A DNA stretch of 64,000 bases from Prosthecobacter algae. GTDB lineage: Bacteria; Verrucomicrobiota; Verrucomicrobiia; Verrucomicrobiales; Verrucomicrobiaceae. The notes beneath the pieces are model-generated. The model did no database searches. It was not told where the DNA came from and worked only from the letters and a program-made list of their open reading frames with translations. This document shows positions 43,701 to 50,804 of this stretch, piece by piece (the first letter of the stretch is position 1; each line of letters opens with the position of its first letter). The stretch lies in contig NZ_BAABIA010000008.1 of assembly GCF_039542385.1 (NCBI RefSeq), positions 124,001 to 188,000 on the forward strand, given 5' to 3'. A program made the position numbers and the translations under genes.

Positions 43701-43905
43701 CGGCAGGCAGCCCAAAGCTCCCACCCAGACGCGTCATCGGCATGAGGGGCACCTGCTTTTCCACTGCTGCACGCGCATCCGTATGCGCGGGTTGCTCTCC
43801 TAGAGGAGATTGCAGGCCAGCCAGCCACCACACCCCACCTCCTACCGCCAGAGGCAGAATGAAGGCCAGTGACTTGAAAAACCGAGAACTAGGATAGAGC
43901 CGCAT
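37792..43905 (-). CDS. Giant secreted multidomain metalloprotease with Calx-beta, delta-60 and Ig-like domains
   Basis: The 2037-residue protein starts with a signal-anchor-like segment (FKSLAFILPLAVGGGVWWLAGL). Residues of about 300-600 form a zinc metalloprotease domain with HELGHNLSLWH (HExxHxxxxxH, His near 442 and 446). It continues with Calx-beta domains (about 640-740, 1140-1230 and 1250-1355), a run of delta-60 repeats (about 760-1135: DGKVLVGGMFTAFNG-type units), Ig-like domains (about 1370-1545), a put-Ig domain (about 1570-1650) and a beta-rich C-terminal region. No PEP-CTERM or sorting tag is visible. It is probably secreted or surface-bound and calcium-dependent. The closest protease family cannot be fixed; M6 or a related group is a guess. 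Confidence 0.85.
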   Translation of the reverse strand: MRLYPSSRFFKSLAFILPLAVGGGVWWLAGLQSPLGEQPAHTDARAAVEKQVPLMPMTRLGGSFGLPAAEVQAEDVFAKFEAWAASYDDKNATETLAEGVQLAQQRRDALKTLIQTDPRAALARALPWTLRNKMPQEVTPLLEQRVSALAEYSVKGARMAPESRVKVAPVQRHAVIDGQIYEAYVYGRREWLGSKNDLPVEGIAVDQSLAILERPVREMEAGEPQPIRGVKPAAQDEHQTNLPPAAPPVLVSGGQGYQTCCSTHASAMEASLGEMENRLGPNMGYDVAESAWTEGAKDILVIRVDFSDVTGAPQNINPVVTITPNFATNLINDVTNTFMSEVSYGKTSVNLNTADVTPVLRMPRTAAFYAVNNDADRLRLDSLAAATAAGYVVGDYDRQMVVFSWIGTSRVPNSRFGWAGLGQINGPFTWYNGYFDDRVVPHELGHNLSLWHANLWQVGGTNPVDLDDGFAAEYEDPFDGMGNGFYAPINLLHFNPWFLNRIDWLPNSAVLNVVAPGTYRIYRFDHPGAPLSRPLAIKITKDATRNYWIGYRRRFAGLSGSLADVSAGAYIVWGFNSNRGSELIDVDTPGFNPNDASLNVGGVLRDTDAGLVMRVISAGGTGVDEYIDVRVDQDNRIYPLQTTYDVDESAGTVTLTLARSGEPNETSTVSVSTQDGSAVSPSDYTATTTTVTWIGTDVSNKTVTIPITANAVREGPESFLVNITLTVGVTSVVSGSPVTVNIREPGMTDSSFVHGSFSASGSVRNVVVEPDGQIAFVGGATILGPTRIDGLGRLSSAGVLDMTFNRSEGASPLPVLALARQADGKFVMGGVFTSLRGQPLAGIGRVENDGGIDSSFDPGSGAQGPGATGSTVRAIAIQADGRILVGGDFTIFDGQARLGLARLLPDGSLDDSFLASAIPGISEMEVEAIVLLPNGKMVVGGQIRTSAVDELFQGGYSSGVLRLNADGSVDTSFDIGAGAHLAGNLANVQRVTSLALQQDGKVLVGGMFTAFNGTSASRLVRLNTNGSLDTAFQTALGVAGLNGLARSIEVQGDGRILLAGDFTSVSGTARNFIARLQSTGAMDTGFDVGLPLLYGGGSFNVAHQVKMQPDARMLLATDATGSGDTTVRRVFSGQLGRSGIVEFVNGSASVNEGSQTMVEVRRTGGSLGTVSVNYALVAGSANATDYAEASGTLTWANGDTASKFIPVQATGDVVAESTEFFNVQLGVPVGGVFLGDRAQSTISIIDPGAAGFSTVQFAVDSSTLDESSTATRIVTVELSEAADETVIVPVVLGGSATNAGVGSNGDYRISPAPPLVFTAGETSKTLTITSLQDNAVEGTETLTLRLNFPTGPALVGSPNLHTMTVVDDDQPPVVSGLPNHLIVALGRPAGPFESNVAGSLPLTLEWYLNNKKIPGVSDQAYTVPAATLKDAGTYFMKAKNRLAEGVGAASELVVVDASTRTIVLPVGTKATFKMDAAGNNIGYTWRKLDANLAANTRATTRFDKSISISGLTLEDSGTYVCRVSSPLAVNPLGEMPNERFMDGAVHILKVVDTAPEFLTLEDGDFLPGAIVSGLYEYAIEVNPTVNKAPMSYTAVGLPAGLKVDAVSGVIRGRPTVRKDAAYDVTLTAANKAGRATVKVKLQVDAFPANVAGDYVAVLGRQLNLNQEIGGRLDLKITSTGAFSGKLVHGGLTHTLKGVMDVFRADSQPPLRLPSGSLRIVRTGKPVPRPLDLYFEIDPGTRRLINATVGDGFFSLNFSGWKQTWDAKNNKADAFDGYHTFALEMPDAIPNVPRGYGHGSISVSLAGVASIAGKTGDGESITAGSFISETGEVAFFLPLYKTKPTGSMLGKLQLDRGTSETDDADNRLTGLLDWLRPETRTANARMYAAGFGPVEIRAFGGRYLPQTLALGLPVPGQGRVTFTDAGPAPSRNPNATFDLGLKNKVTLVGSNAALTSLKVDSAKGSYSGKFTLEDTNPRPPPPTVKRPVTYQGMVVPTENGLRGYGYFTLPQLPMADPPTTPTTSPILSGKSLFSPVEE

Positions 43906-44002
43906 AGGAATTTAACAGAGGGTGGAATCTTAATTCATGCCCCGATTCCTACAGCAAAGCCAGATTAAAATCACAGGGGCGACCGAAAGTGGAAGCCCTC
44001 AT

Positions 44003-44590
44003 TCAACGCTCCGTAGAAACCATTTTTTCAATCCATTTCCCCAGTTCAGGAGCACGGAAGCTGCGCATCTTGGCCAACAGTTCGGCGGGATCTTCCGCCA
44101 CAAGCACACATTCCCGATGCTCTTGCTTTAAAAAACCTTGGGAGGTCATGTGGTCCAAAAAGAGCAGCAACCCATCGAAAAAGCCGTTCACATTCAGCAG
44201 CCCCACAGGCTTCGCGTGAAAGCTCAGTTGCAGCCAAGTGAGCGTTTCGAAGAGTTCATCCAGGGTGCCAAATCCACCAGGAAGAGCGATGAAGCCATCG
44301 CTGAGGTCCACCATCATTTGCTTTCGCTCATGCATTGAGCGCACCACATGCAGCTCGGTCACGCCACCATGGCCCAGCTCCTTTTCCATGAGGGACTGAG
44401 GAATGACGCCGATGACCTGGCCCCCGGCCTTCAGGGCCGCATCCGCGATGCAACCCATCAGTCCGACATTGCCACCTCCATAGACCAGACCGATGCCCTC
44501 GCCAGCCAAAAAGGCCGCCACCCCGGCGGCAGCCTGCCGGTATAAAAGGTCGCTTCCGCCGTTGGCTCCGCAGTAGATGGCAATTCGCAT
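44003..44590 (-). CDS. LOG family protein (TIGR00730, lysine-decarboxylase-like nucleotide hydrolase)
   Basis: The ATG at 44590 (MRIAIYCGANGG) fits the family start, giving 195 residues. The Rossmann-like fold has LVYGGGNVGLMG and the signature PGGFGTLDELFETLTW (catalytic Glu/Arg region with RSMHERKQMM upstream). LOG proteins release free bases from nucleoside 5'-monophosphates and make cytokinins in some organisms; in bacteria the substrate is often unknown. It is divergent from the MBL gene by 97 bp. Confidence 0.92.
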   Translation of the reverse strand: MRIAIYCGANGGSDLLYRQAAAGVAAFLAGEGIGLVYGGGNVGLMGCIADAALKAGGQVIGVIPQSLMEKELGHGGVTELHVVRSMHERKQMMVDLSDGFIALPGGFGTLDELFETLTWLQLSFHAKPVGLLNVNGFFDGLLLFLDHMTSQGFLKQEHRECVLVAEDPAELLAKMRSFRAPELGKWIEKMVSTER

Positions 44591-44687
44591 CCCGCCTTGT
44601 CCACGATTTCTCACGGGGGATCAAGAATGGAAACGGCCCTGGAATCTCTGGCTTCAGGTGGCATTCTATTCATCTTCCCTGCCCCTC

Positions 44688-45575
44688 ATGCGCGTCCACA
44701 CCCTCGATCTCCAGTTCCAAAACACTCCCGGCCTCATCGCCGCCTATCTGGTGGAAAGCGGGCATGAACTGGCCCTGATCGAGACCGGCCCCGGTTCCAC
44801 GCTGCCAACCCTGCGCCAGGCCTTGCAGGCGAAGGGATTCCAACCGGGAGATGTACGGCATGTTTTTGTCACCCACATCCACCTTGACCACGCAGGGGCC
44901 GCAGGCTGGTGGGCCCAGCAGGGGGCCCAGGTTTACTGCCACCCCAGCGCCGCCCGTCATTTGGTGGATCCCAGCCGTCTCATGGACAGTGCCCGGCGCG
45001 TGTATGCAGAGCGGATGGACACCCTCTGGGGAGAGATGCTGCCCGCCCCGGAAGAGCGCGTGACCGCCCTGGCGGACAATGAATGCATCCGCGTGGGCGA
45101 GGTACAGTTCACAGCATGGGATACCCCAGGGCATGCACGCCACCACCATGCTTTCGTCGTCGGCGATGCCTGCTTCACGGGCGATGTTGCCGGCCTTCGT
45201 CTGGCGGGCAGCCCCTATCTTTCCGTGACGGCCGCCCCTCCGCAGTTTGATCCCCCCGCTTACGTTGCCTCGGTGGACCGTCTACTGGCTGGCAATTTCC
45301 AGCAGCTCTTCCTCACTCATTTTGGTGAAGTCACCGATGTGAAGGACCATCTCAGCCGTTATCGACAGCGCATTGAGGAAGTTCATCAAAACGTCCGCAC
45401 CTGGATGCAGCAAGGCTGCACGCCTGCGGAGATCGAAAAACGTTACGGCGAAACGGAGCACGCACTGGCCACCGCTACCGGCCTTTCCCCCGCAGACTGG
45501 CAACTCCACCAGATGAGCAATGCCACCGGCATGTGTGCGGACGGAGTGCGGCTATATGTGGAGAAAAATCCGTAA
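44688..45575 (+). CDS. MBL-fold metallo-hydrolase
   Basis: From ATG 44688 (MRVHTLDL) the protein has 295 residues; the longer frame from 44577 overlaps the LOG gene on the other strand. The metallo-beta-lactamase motif THIHLDHAG (HxHxDH), a downstream WDTPGHARHHHAF, GDVAGLRLAG and a late LTHFGEV supply the two-metal site. A C-terminal helical extension (YRQRIEEVHQNVRTWMQQ) follows. It probably hydrolyses a small ester or thioester; similar proteins are glyoxalase II-like or lactonase-like. Confidence 0.9.
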   Translation: MRVHTLDLQFQNTPGLIAAYLVESGHELALIETGPGSTLPTLRQALQAKGFQPGDVRHVFVTHIHLDHAGAAGWWAQQGAQVYCHPSAARHLVDPSRLMDSARRVYAERMDTLWGEMLPAPEERVTALADNECIRVGEVQFTAWDTPGHARHHHAFVVGDACFTGDVAGLRLAGSPYLSVTAAPPQFDPPAYVASVDRLLAGNFQQLFLTHFGEVTDVKDHLSRYRQRIEEVHQNVRTWMQQGCTPAEIEKRYGETEHALATATGLSPADWQLHQMSNATGMCADGVRLYVEKNP

Positions 45576-45593
45576 CTGCGGCCTTCCTCAAGC

Positions 45594-48500
45594 CTAGCCA
45601 GGAGTCAGCCCGGCCAGCAGACGGCGCAATTCGACGAACTCCACCGGCTTGGTCAGGTGGGCCACAAACCCCGCTTCATAGGCTAGACGGAGGTCCTCCT
45701 CCATGCCGTAGCCGGTGAGCGCGATTCCGCGCAGGCCATAGAGCTCCCGCAGGCTTCTCATGAGATCCATCCCCGTGCCATCGGGCAGGCCGATGTCACT
45801 GACCACCAAGTCGAAAGTTAAGCCAGTGGCAGCCGCCTGCGCCGTGGCCAGACTGCCTGCACAGGTCACCTGATGTCCGGCACGCTTCAGCAGCCGCTCC
45901 AGAACGGTTAATGTGGGTTCATGATCCTCCACCACCAGCAGCCGCAATGAACGGGTGTGACCGATCTGCGAGGATCGGGCTGCCGTTCCATGGCCTGAGC
46001 CTGATGAGGCAGCCTTTTCCTTGTAAACACCGACGGACGGAAGTTTAACCCGAAAGGTGGCACCCGAATCTGCCCCTGCGCTCTCCGCTGTGATTTGCCC
46101 TTCATGCATGTCCACAATCGCCTTCGAAATGGAAAGCCCCAGTCCGAGCCCGCCAAAACGATGAGCGGTCGTCAGGTCCGCCTGCTCAAAGGGCCTGAAA
46201 ATACGCTCCACCATTTCCGCAGCAATGCCGATGCCTGTATCACGAACTTCCAGGACGAGGAAACCGCCTTCATCATAGGAACGCACGGTGATATTGCCGT
46301 TGGTAGGAGTGAACTTGATGGCGTTCTTGAGAAGATTCCAAAACACCTGCTGGATGCGCGCCGGATCGCAACGGACGAGTGTCTTTGTAGCGGAGAGATC
46401 CACGCGAATGGCGAGCCCTTTTGCCTGGGCATCCTCACGGGCGATTTCCAGAGCATGATCAAAGAGTATGTGCGCATCTCCCTCCTGTAGCCGGAGCACC
46501 ATCTTGCCATGAGCGATGCGGGTGAGATCCAGAAGATCATCAATCAGCCTTGCTTCCAGTCCAATATTTCGTTGCATCATGCGCAGCGTTGAGTTCACGC
46601 TGGCGGGCAGGTTAGGATCGCCACAGAGATCCTCTACGGCCAACAAGACGGGGGTCAGGGGAGTGCGCAGCTCATGCGACAGCGCGGCTAGAAAATCATC
46701 CTTGGCTCGGTTCGCGCGCTCAGCCTCTGCCCTGGCCTGCCGGGTGGATTCTTCGGCGCGCACCAGGTCATCAATGTCTGTAGAGGTACCGTACCAACGC
46801 ACGATTTCATCCCTCTCATTTCTCAAAGGCAGTGCCCGTGAGAGAAACCAGCGGAACTCACCTGTGGACTGGTTCCGCAGGCGAAACCGGCTATCAAAAG
46901 ACTCCCCCGTATTCACCGAATGATACCAGCGGTCAAAACACGCTTGAAGATCATCAGGATGCATCACAGGCATCCAGCTAGCATCACCCCTAGAAATGAC
47001 TGACTGGCCGGTGAGCTCCTGCCAGCGCAGGTTGTAATAGTCGATGAATCCATCTGGCTGGGCCATCCACACGACCTGCGGCATGAGATCCGCGACCTGG
47101 CGAAAGCGGGCCTCGCTCTCTTTCAAGTCCCGGGTTACTCGCGCCCTCTCCAGGGCCTCCCAGCAACGGTTAGCCACATGTTGGACCAGGGTGACTTCAT
47201 CGCTTTTCCAGCGCCGGGGAGCCTGCATGTGTACCGCCATCGCCGCCACCAATCTACCATCCTTGTGCAGAGGCACACATACCACCGCGACGATCTGCGC
47301 AGCCTGATAGGCCGCCATGGCTGGAGATGAGGGCGGTTGGCTGCGGATGTCATTGACCACGTAGGCCTGATCTGCACGCATCAGTTCCAAGACCTCTGTA
47401 CCGAACTGAGTGAATGCGTAGCGACCGACGATGCTGGGCACACCCCGGGTATAGTCACCCACGATGTTCATCGTATCCGCATCGCTTTCGATATCCGCAT
47501 AGGCACAGCGGTCCACCCGCAAATGCTCTCCCAGAAGCCTAGCCGAAACGGCCACAATTTCCTCAGCATTGCTCAATGGTCTCACGGCATCATCCAGAGC
47601 CAGCAAAAACTTCTGCCGCTGCTCGGCCTGCCGCCTTTCGGTGATATCGAGAAAAGCGCCGATGCTGCCTCGAGGTGTGCCATGTTCATCGAACAAAGGG
47701 GATACATACTCCAGGAAACGCAGCACCCGGCCATCCTCAAAGGCCACATTCAATTCACAGTCTCGGATTTCACGCCCATCCCGTGCCGCGACCTGCATGG
47801 GTAGATCCCTCGCGGGCACTTCGGCACCTGAGTCATCCATCACCTGAAAATTCATCGGAACCTGCTCGGAGGGTGCCGTTTTTGATGCATTGCCGTCCTT
47901 GGGCACTTCTAGCATCCTGGAAAATGCGGCATTGATCCGGATGTGGCTGCACTCAGGGTCATTGGAGATGGCAATGCCTACCGGCAACACTTCCAGCAAG
48001 GTTTCCAACTCCGCCAACCGGGCGCGGTTTTCCTGCCCCAGTCTGGCCACCTCCCGGTCCTTCAGGCAACGTTCAGTGATGTCGGTAAACTTGACCGCCA
48101 CATGTCGCTGCTCACGTCTGCCGATAGGAAAGGCATAGACATCGAACCACCGGCCCAGCGAGTCCGAGCCCTCAGAAAAATTGACAGGTTCTCCCGAGCT
48201 CGCCACCCGACCATAAATCTGAAACCAATGCTCCTCATGCTGAGGATTCATCTCGCGGATGGTTTTACCCTGGGCTGATTTCAGCCCGGAATGTTTTTCA
48301 AAGGCCAGGTTGGTCTCCAAAAATCGGTAGTCCACCGGGTTTCCCTCGGCATCCCACACCATCTCGATCACACAGAATCCGTCATTGATGGACTCAAACA
48401 GAGACCGGTAGCGTTCCTCACTCGACTTCAGCGCCGCCGCCACGGCCTTATCCTTCGTGATGTCGCGAAAGTACACGGACAGCCCACCCCCTCTGATGGG

Positions 48501-48839
48501 AAAACCACGCACCGAGAACCAACAGTCCCAAGGCGGGTAAAAGACTTCGAACTCCACCGAGACCCCTTCCGCCACCGCTCGGAGAAACTCCGTCTCAATC
48601 ACCGTGCCACGTGTTGAAGGAAACATTTCCCAATAATTTCGGCCCAACAAGGCATCTGCCGACTCGCTGTAAAAAGCCAGGATCCGGCGCCCCGCCTCGT
48701 TCACAAAGGTAAAGCGCCACTGGTCATCAAAACCATAAAAACCGTCTCCGATACTTTCCAGAATGCGCCGCACAGGGCCTTCATCCTCGTCGAACTTGGC
48801 TAAACCCAGGAAAGGAGGCATGGCGGAAGTGGATTCCAT
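45594..48839 (-). CDS. Hybrid sensor histidine kinase with PAS, GAF and receiver domains
   Basis: The 1081-residue protein has no transmembrane segment. In order: PAS (about 22-140; GDGFYGFDDQWRFTFVNEAG), PAS (about 145-265), PAS (about 270-400; LLEVLPVGIAISND), GAF (about 420-560), PAS (about 575-695; MPQVVWMAQPDGFIDYYN), HisKA with FLAALSHELRTPLTP (His near residue 720), an ATPase (NLLKNAIKF, DTGIGI, GGLGLGLSISKAIV) and a receiver domain (about 960-1075; VVSDIGLPDGTG with the phosphorylated Asp). It has all the elements needed for autophosphorylation and internal phosphotransfer but no HPt domain, which must be elsewhere. Ligands are unknown. It is a single gene, convergent with the MBL gene. 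Confidence 0.94.
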   Translation of the reverse strand: MESTSAMPPFLGLAKFDEDEGPVRRILESIGDGFYGFDDQWRFTFVNEAGRRILAFYSESADALLGRNYWEMFPSTRGTVIETEFLRAVAEGVSVEFEVFYPPWDCWFSVRGFPIRGGGLSVYFRDITKDKAVAAALKSSEERYRSLFESINDGFCVIEMVWDAEGNPVDYRFLETNLAFEKHSGLKSAQGKTIREMNPQHEEHWFQIYGRVASSGEPVNFSEGSDSLGRWFDVYAFPIGRREQRHVAVKFTDITERCLKDREVARLGQENRARLAELETLLEVLPVGIAISNDPECSHIRINAAFSRMLEVPKDGNASKTAPSEQVPMNFQVMDDSGAEVPARDLPMQVAARDGREIRDCELNVAFEDGRVLRFLEYVSPLFDEHGTPRGSIGAFLDITERRQAEQRQKFLLALDDAVRPLSNAEEIVAVSARLLGEHLRVDRCAYADIESDADTMNIVGDYTRGVPSIVGRYAFTQFGTEVLELMRADQAYVVNDIRSQPPSSPAMAAYQAAQIVAVVCVPLHKDGRLVAAMAVHMQAPRRWKSDEVTLVQHVANRCWEALERARVTRDLKESEARFRQVADLMPQVVWMAQPDGFIDYYNLRWQELTGQSVISRGDASWMPVMHPDDLQACFDRWYHSVNTGESFDSRFRLRNQSTGEFRWFLSRALPLRNERDEIVRWYGTSTDIDDLVRAEESTRQARAEAERANRAKDDFLAALSHELRTPLTPVLLAVEDLCGDPNLPASVNSTLRMMQRNIGLEARLIDDLLDLTRIAHGKMVLRLQEGDAHILFDHALEIAREDAQAKGLAIRVDLSATKTLVRCDPARIQQVFWNLLKNAIKFTPTNGNITVRSYDEGGFLVLEVRDTGIGIAAEMVERIFRPFEQADLTTAHRFGGLGLGLSISKAIVDMHEGQITAESAGADSGATFRVKLPSVGVYKEKAASSGSGHGTAARSSQIGHTRSLRLLVVEDHEPTLTVLERLLKRAGHQVTCAGSLATAQAAATGLTFDLVVSDIGLPDGTGMDLMRSLRELYGLRGIALTGYGMEEDLRLAYEAGFVAHLTKPVEFVELRRLLAGLTPG

Positions 48840-48963
48840 ATTCAGCAGTTCAACAGTGGCGACAACTCAGGTCAAACGAAGCAGCCGCCTGCCACAGGAC
48901 GACCCTAAGTACATTCGTTTTGTGATTTTGTCATCCTCCATGGTCATTCGTTGAGAGGTTCCT

Positions 48964-50385
48964 TCAGCCCAAGCCTCCCACCGAAAGCGGATCTGGGGCG
49001 CACATGCGGGCTGGATCCAGGGCCTCATTGAGTTCCAGCTCCGTGAGGCCGAGTTCGGCCAGACGCCCCAGGCAGATTTGCCGGACCGGGATGCCCGTGC
49101 GGACACTTTCCTTAGCAATGGCGGCTGCACGATCATAGCCGATCTTCGAATTGAGCCCCGTCACCAAGGCCAAGCTTTGCTCGATGAATCCACTGCAACG
49201 CTCCTGGTTAGCCTCGATCCCGCGAATGCAACGCTCCTCAAAGACATGAGCGGCATGGGTCAGCAGTTCGATGCTTTCGAGCAATGCAGCTCCCAAGGCG
49301 GGCATCATGACATTCAGCTCAAAATTCCCGTGGGCCGCGCACCAAGTGACGGTGGCATCGTTCCCAAAAACACGGGCACAGACCTGCATCAGGCTCTCGC
49401 ACATCACCGGATTTACCTTGCCCGGCATGATGCTGCTGCCCGGCTGGGTGGCCGGCAGCGAAATCTCCCCCACCGCACACTGGGGGCCCGAACTGAGCCA
49501 GCGGATGTCATTGGCGATCTTGAACAGGCTGGTCGCAATGGTCTTGAGCTGGCCGCTGACTTCCACCAGCGCATCTTTGGCGGACTGCGCTTCAAAATGA
49601 TCCTTCGCCTCCCGAAACGGCAACCCGGTCTTTTCAGCGATCAAGGCAATGACTTGCGCCGGAAAGTCGGGATGGCAATTCAGCCCTGTGCCCACGGCTG
49701 TGCCGCCCAGCGGTAGTTCCGCCAGGGTCTTGATGGCCTTATGCACGCGGTCCACCCCGTGCTCCACCTGGCGGGCATACCCTCTGAATTCCTGGCCAAG
49801 CCGCACAGGGGTGGCATCCATGAGATGCGTTCGCCCGATTTTCAGGACTTCCCAAAACTCATCTCCTTTCTGAGCTAAGCTCCCCTGCAGCCGCTCCAGC
49901 ACGGGCAGCAGTCGCTCTTGCAGTTCTCGCGCCACGGCCACGTGCAAAGCGGTGGGAAAAGTGTCGTTCGACGACTGCCCCAGGTTAACATGGTCATTCG
50001 GGTGAACTGGATCCTTGGCCCCGATGGGCTGCCCGGCGATCTGGCAGGCCCGGTTGGAGATCACCTCGTTGACATTCATGTTCGTGCTGGTGCCCGAACC
50101 CGTCTGGTAGATGTCTAGAACGAAATGGGTATCCAGCCTGCCCTCTGCCACCTCCTGCGCGGCCTGGACAATCAGACTAGCCCTTTCTGCGGAGAGCAGG
50201 CCTAACTGCTGATGCACCTTTGCTGCCGCACCTTTGATGAGGCCGTAAGCGTGGATCACCGGAAAAGGCACCGGCCTGCCGCTGATGGGAAAATTCAAAA
50301 CCGCCCGCTGGGTGGAGGCACCATAGAGAGCGTCATCCGGCACACTCATCTCACCCATGCTGTCTTTTTCGAGGCGGGTCTTCAT
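48964..50385 (-). CDS. fumC: Class II fumarate hydratase (fumarase C)
   Basis: The 473-residue enzyme interconverts fumarate and L-malate in the TCA cycle. It shows every class II landmark: TGSGTSTNMNVNEVISNRA (about 96-113), HPNDHVNLGQSSND (about 128-141), the base region GRTHLMDATP (His187) and the superfamily signature GSSIMPGKVNP (316-326, the mobile catalytic loop with the active Ser). Length and start (MKTRLEKDSMGE) are normal. It is a single gene with an oppositely placed hybrid kinase downstream. Confidence 0.97.
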   Translation of the reverse strand: MKTRLEKDSMGEMSVPDDALYGASTQRAVLNFPISGRPVPFPVIHAYGLIKGAAAKVHQQLGLLSAERASLIVQAAQEVAEGRLDTHFVLDIYQTGSGTSTNMNVNEVISNRACQIAGQPIGAKDPVHPNDHVNLGQSSNDTFPTALHVAVARELQERLLPVLERLQGSLAQKGDEFWEVLKIGRTHLMDATPVRLGQEFRGYARQVEHGVDRVHKAIKTLAELPLGGTAVGTGLNCHPDFPAQVIALIAEKTGLPFREAKDHFEAQSAKDALVEVSGQLKTIATSLFKIANDIRWLSSGPQCAVGEISLPATQPGSSIMPGKVNPVMCESLMQVCARVFGNDATVTWCAAHGNFELNVMMPALGAALLESIELLTHAAHVFEERCIRGIEANQERCSGFIEQSLALVTGLNSKIGYDRAAAIAKESVRTGIPVRQICLGRLAELGLTELELNEALDPARMCAPDPLSVGGLG

Positions 50386-50460
50386 GCAGACATGCTGGCA
50401 GATCTGCCTGAGAACGGAAATCGAAAAAGGAAACCCATGGGGGGAAGCAGAGCCTGGGAT

Positions 50461-50673
50461 CTAGCGTGCCGAGAAGGACTGCAACTCCCTGGAATCGGGA
50501 ACCTCCTTTACGACAGCAATCAGAGGCTCCTGCTTCTTCTCTTTGCCGATCGGTCGCGTCGCGGCGGTTTCAGGAAAAGGCTTGGCCGCATCATGGGCAC
50601 CGATGGCAGCCATTGCCAGGGTGAAAGCCAGCACGGAGCCAGCCAGGACTGGGGTGATAAGCGTGTCTTTCAT
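50461..50673 (-). CDS. Small membrane-anchored protein, unknown function
   Basis: I use the ATG at 50673 (MKDTLITPVLAGS; 70 residues), with an in-frame ATG at 50685 and a GTG at 50694 as alternatives. There is one hydrophobic segment (PVLAGSVLAFTLAMAAIGA), serving as signal or anchor, and a short polar tail with TRPIGKEKKQEPLIAVVKEVP. No family is seen. It lies in the gap between fumC and the DUF2339 gene, and may be real because of its membrane segment and upstream position, but it could be spurious. Confidence 0.45.
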   Translation of the reverse strand: MKDTLITPVLAGSVLAFTLAMAAIGAHDAAKPFPETAATRPIGKEKKQEPLIAVVKEVPDSRELQSFSAR

Positions 50674-50804
50674 ACACTCTTTCATCGCGGCCACCGGAGG
50701 AGATGCGCTTATTGTTTTTTTCGCCTGCTCATTCTATTTCCCGGCCTTCGGACCTCCTCCGATTTCCTGTTCGCACTTTGGGACCTGACGCGCCACACTG
50801 GCCC

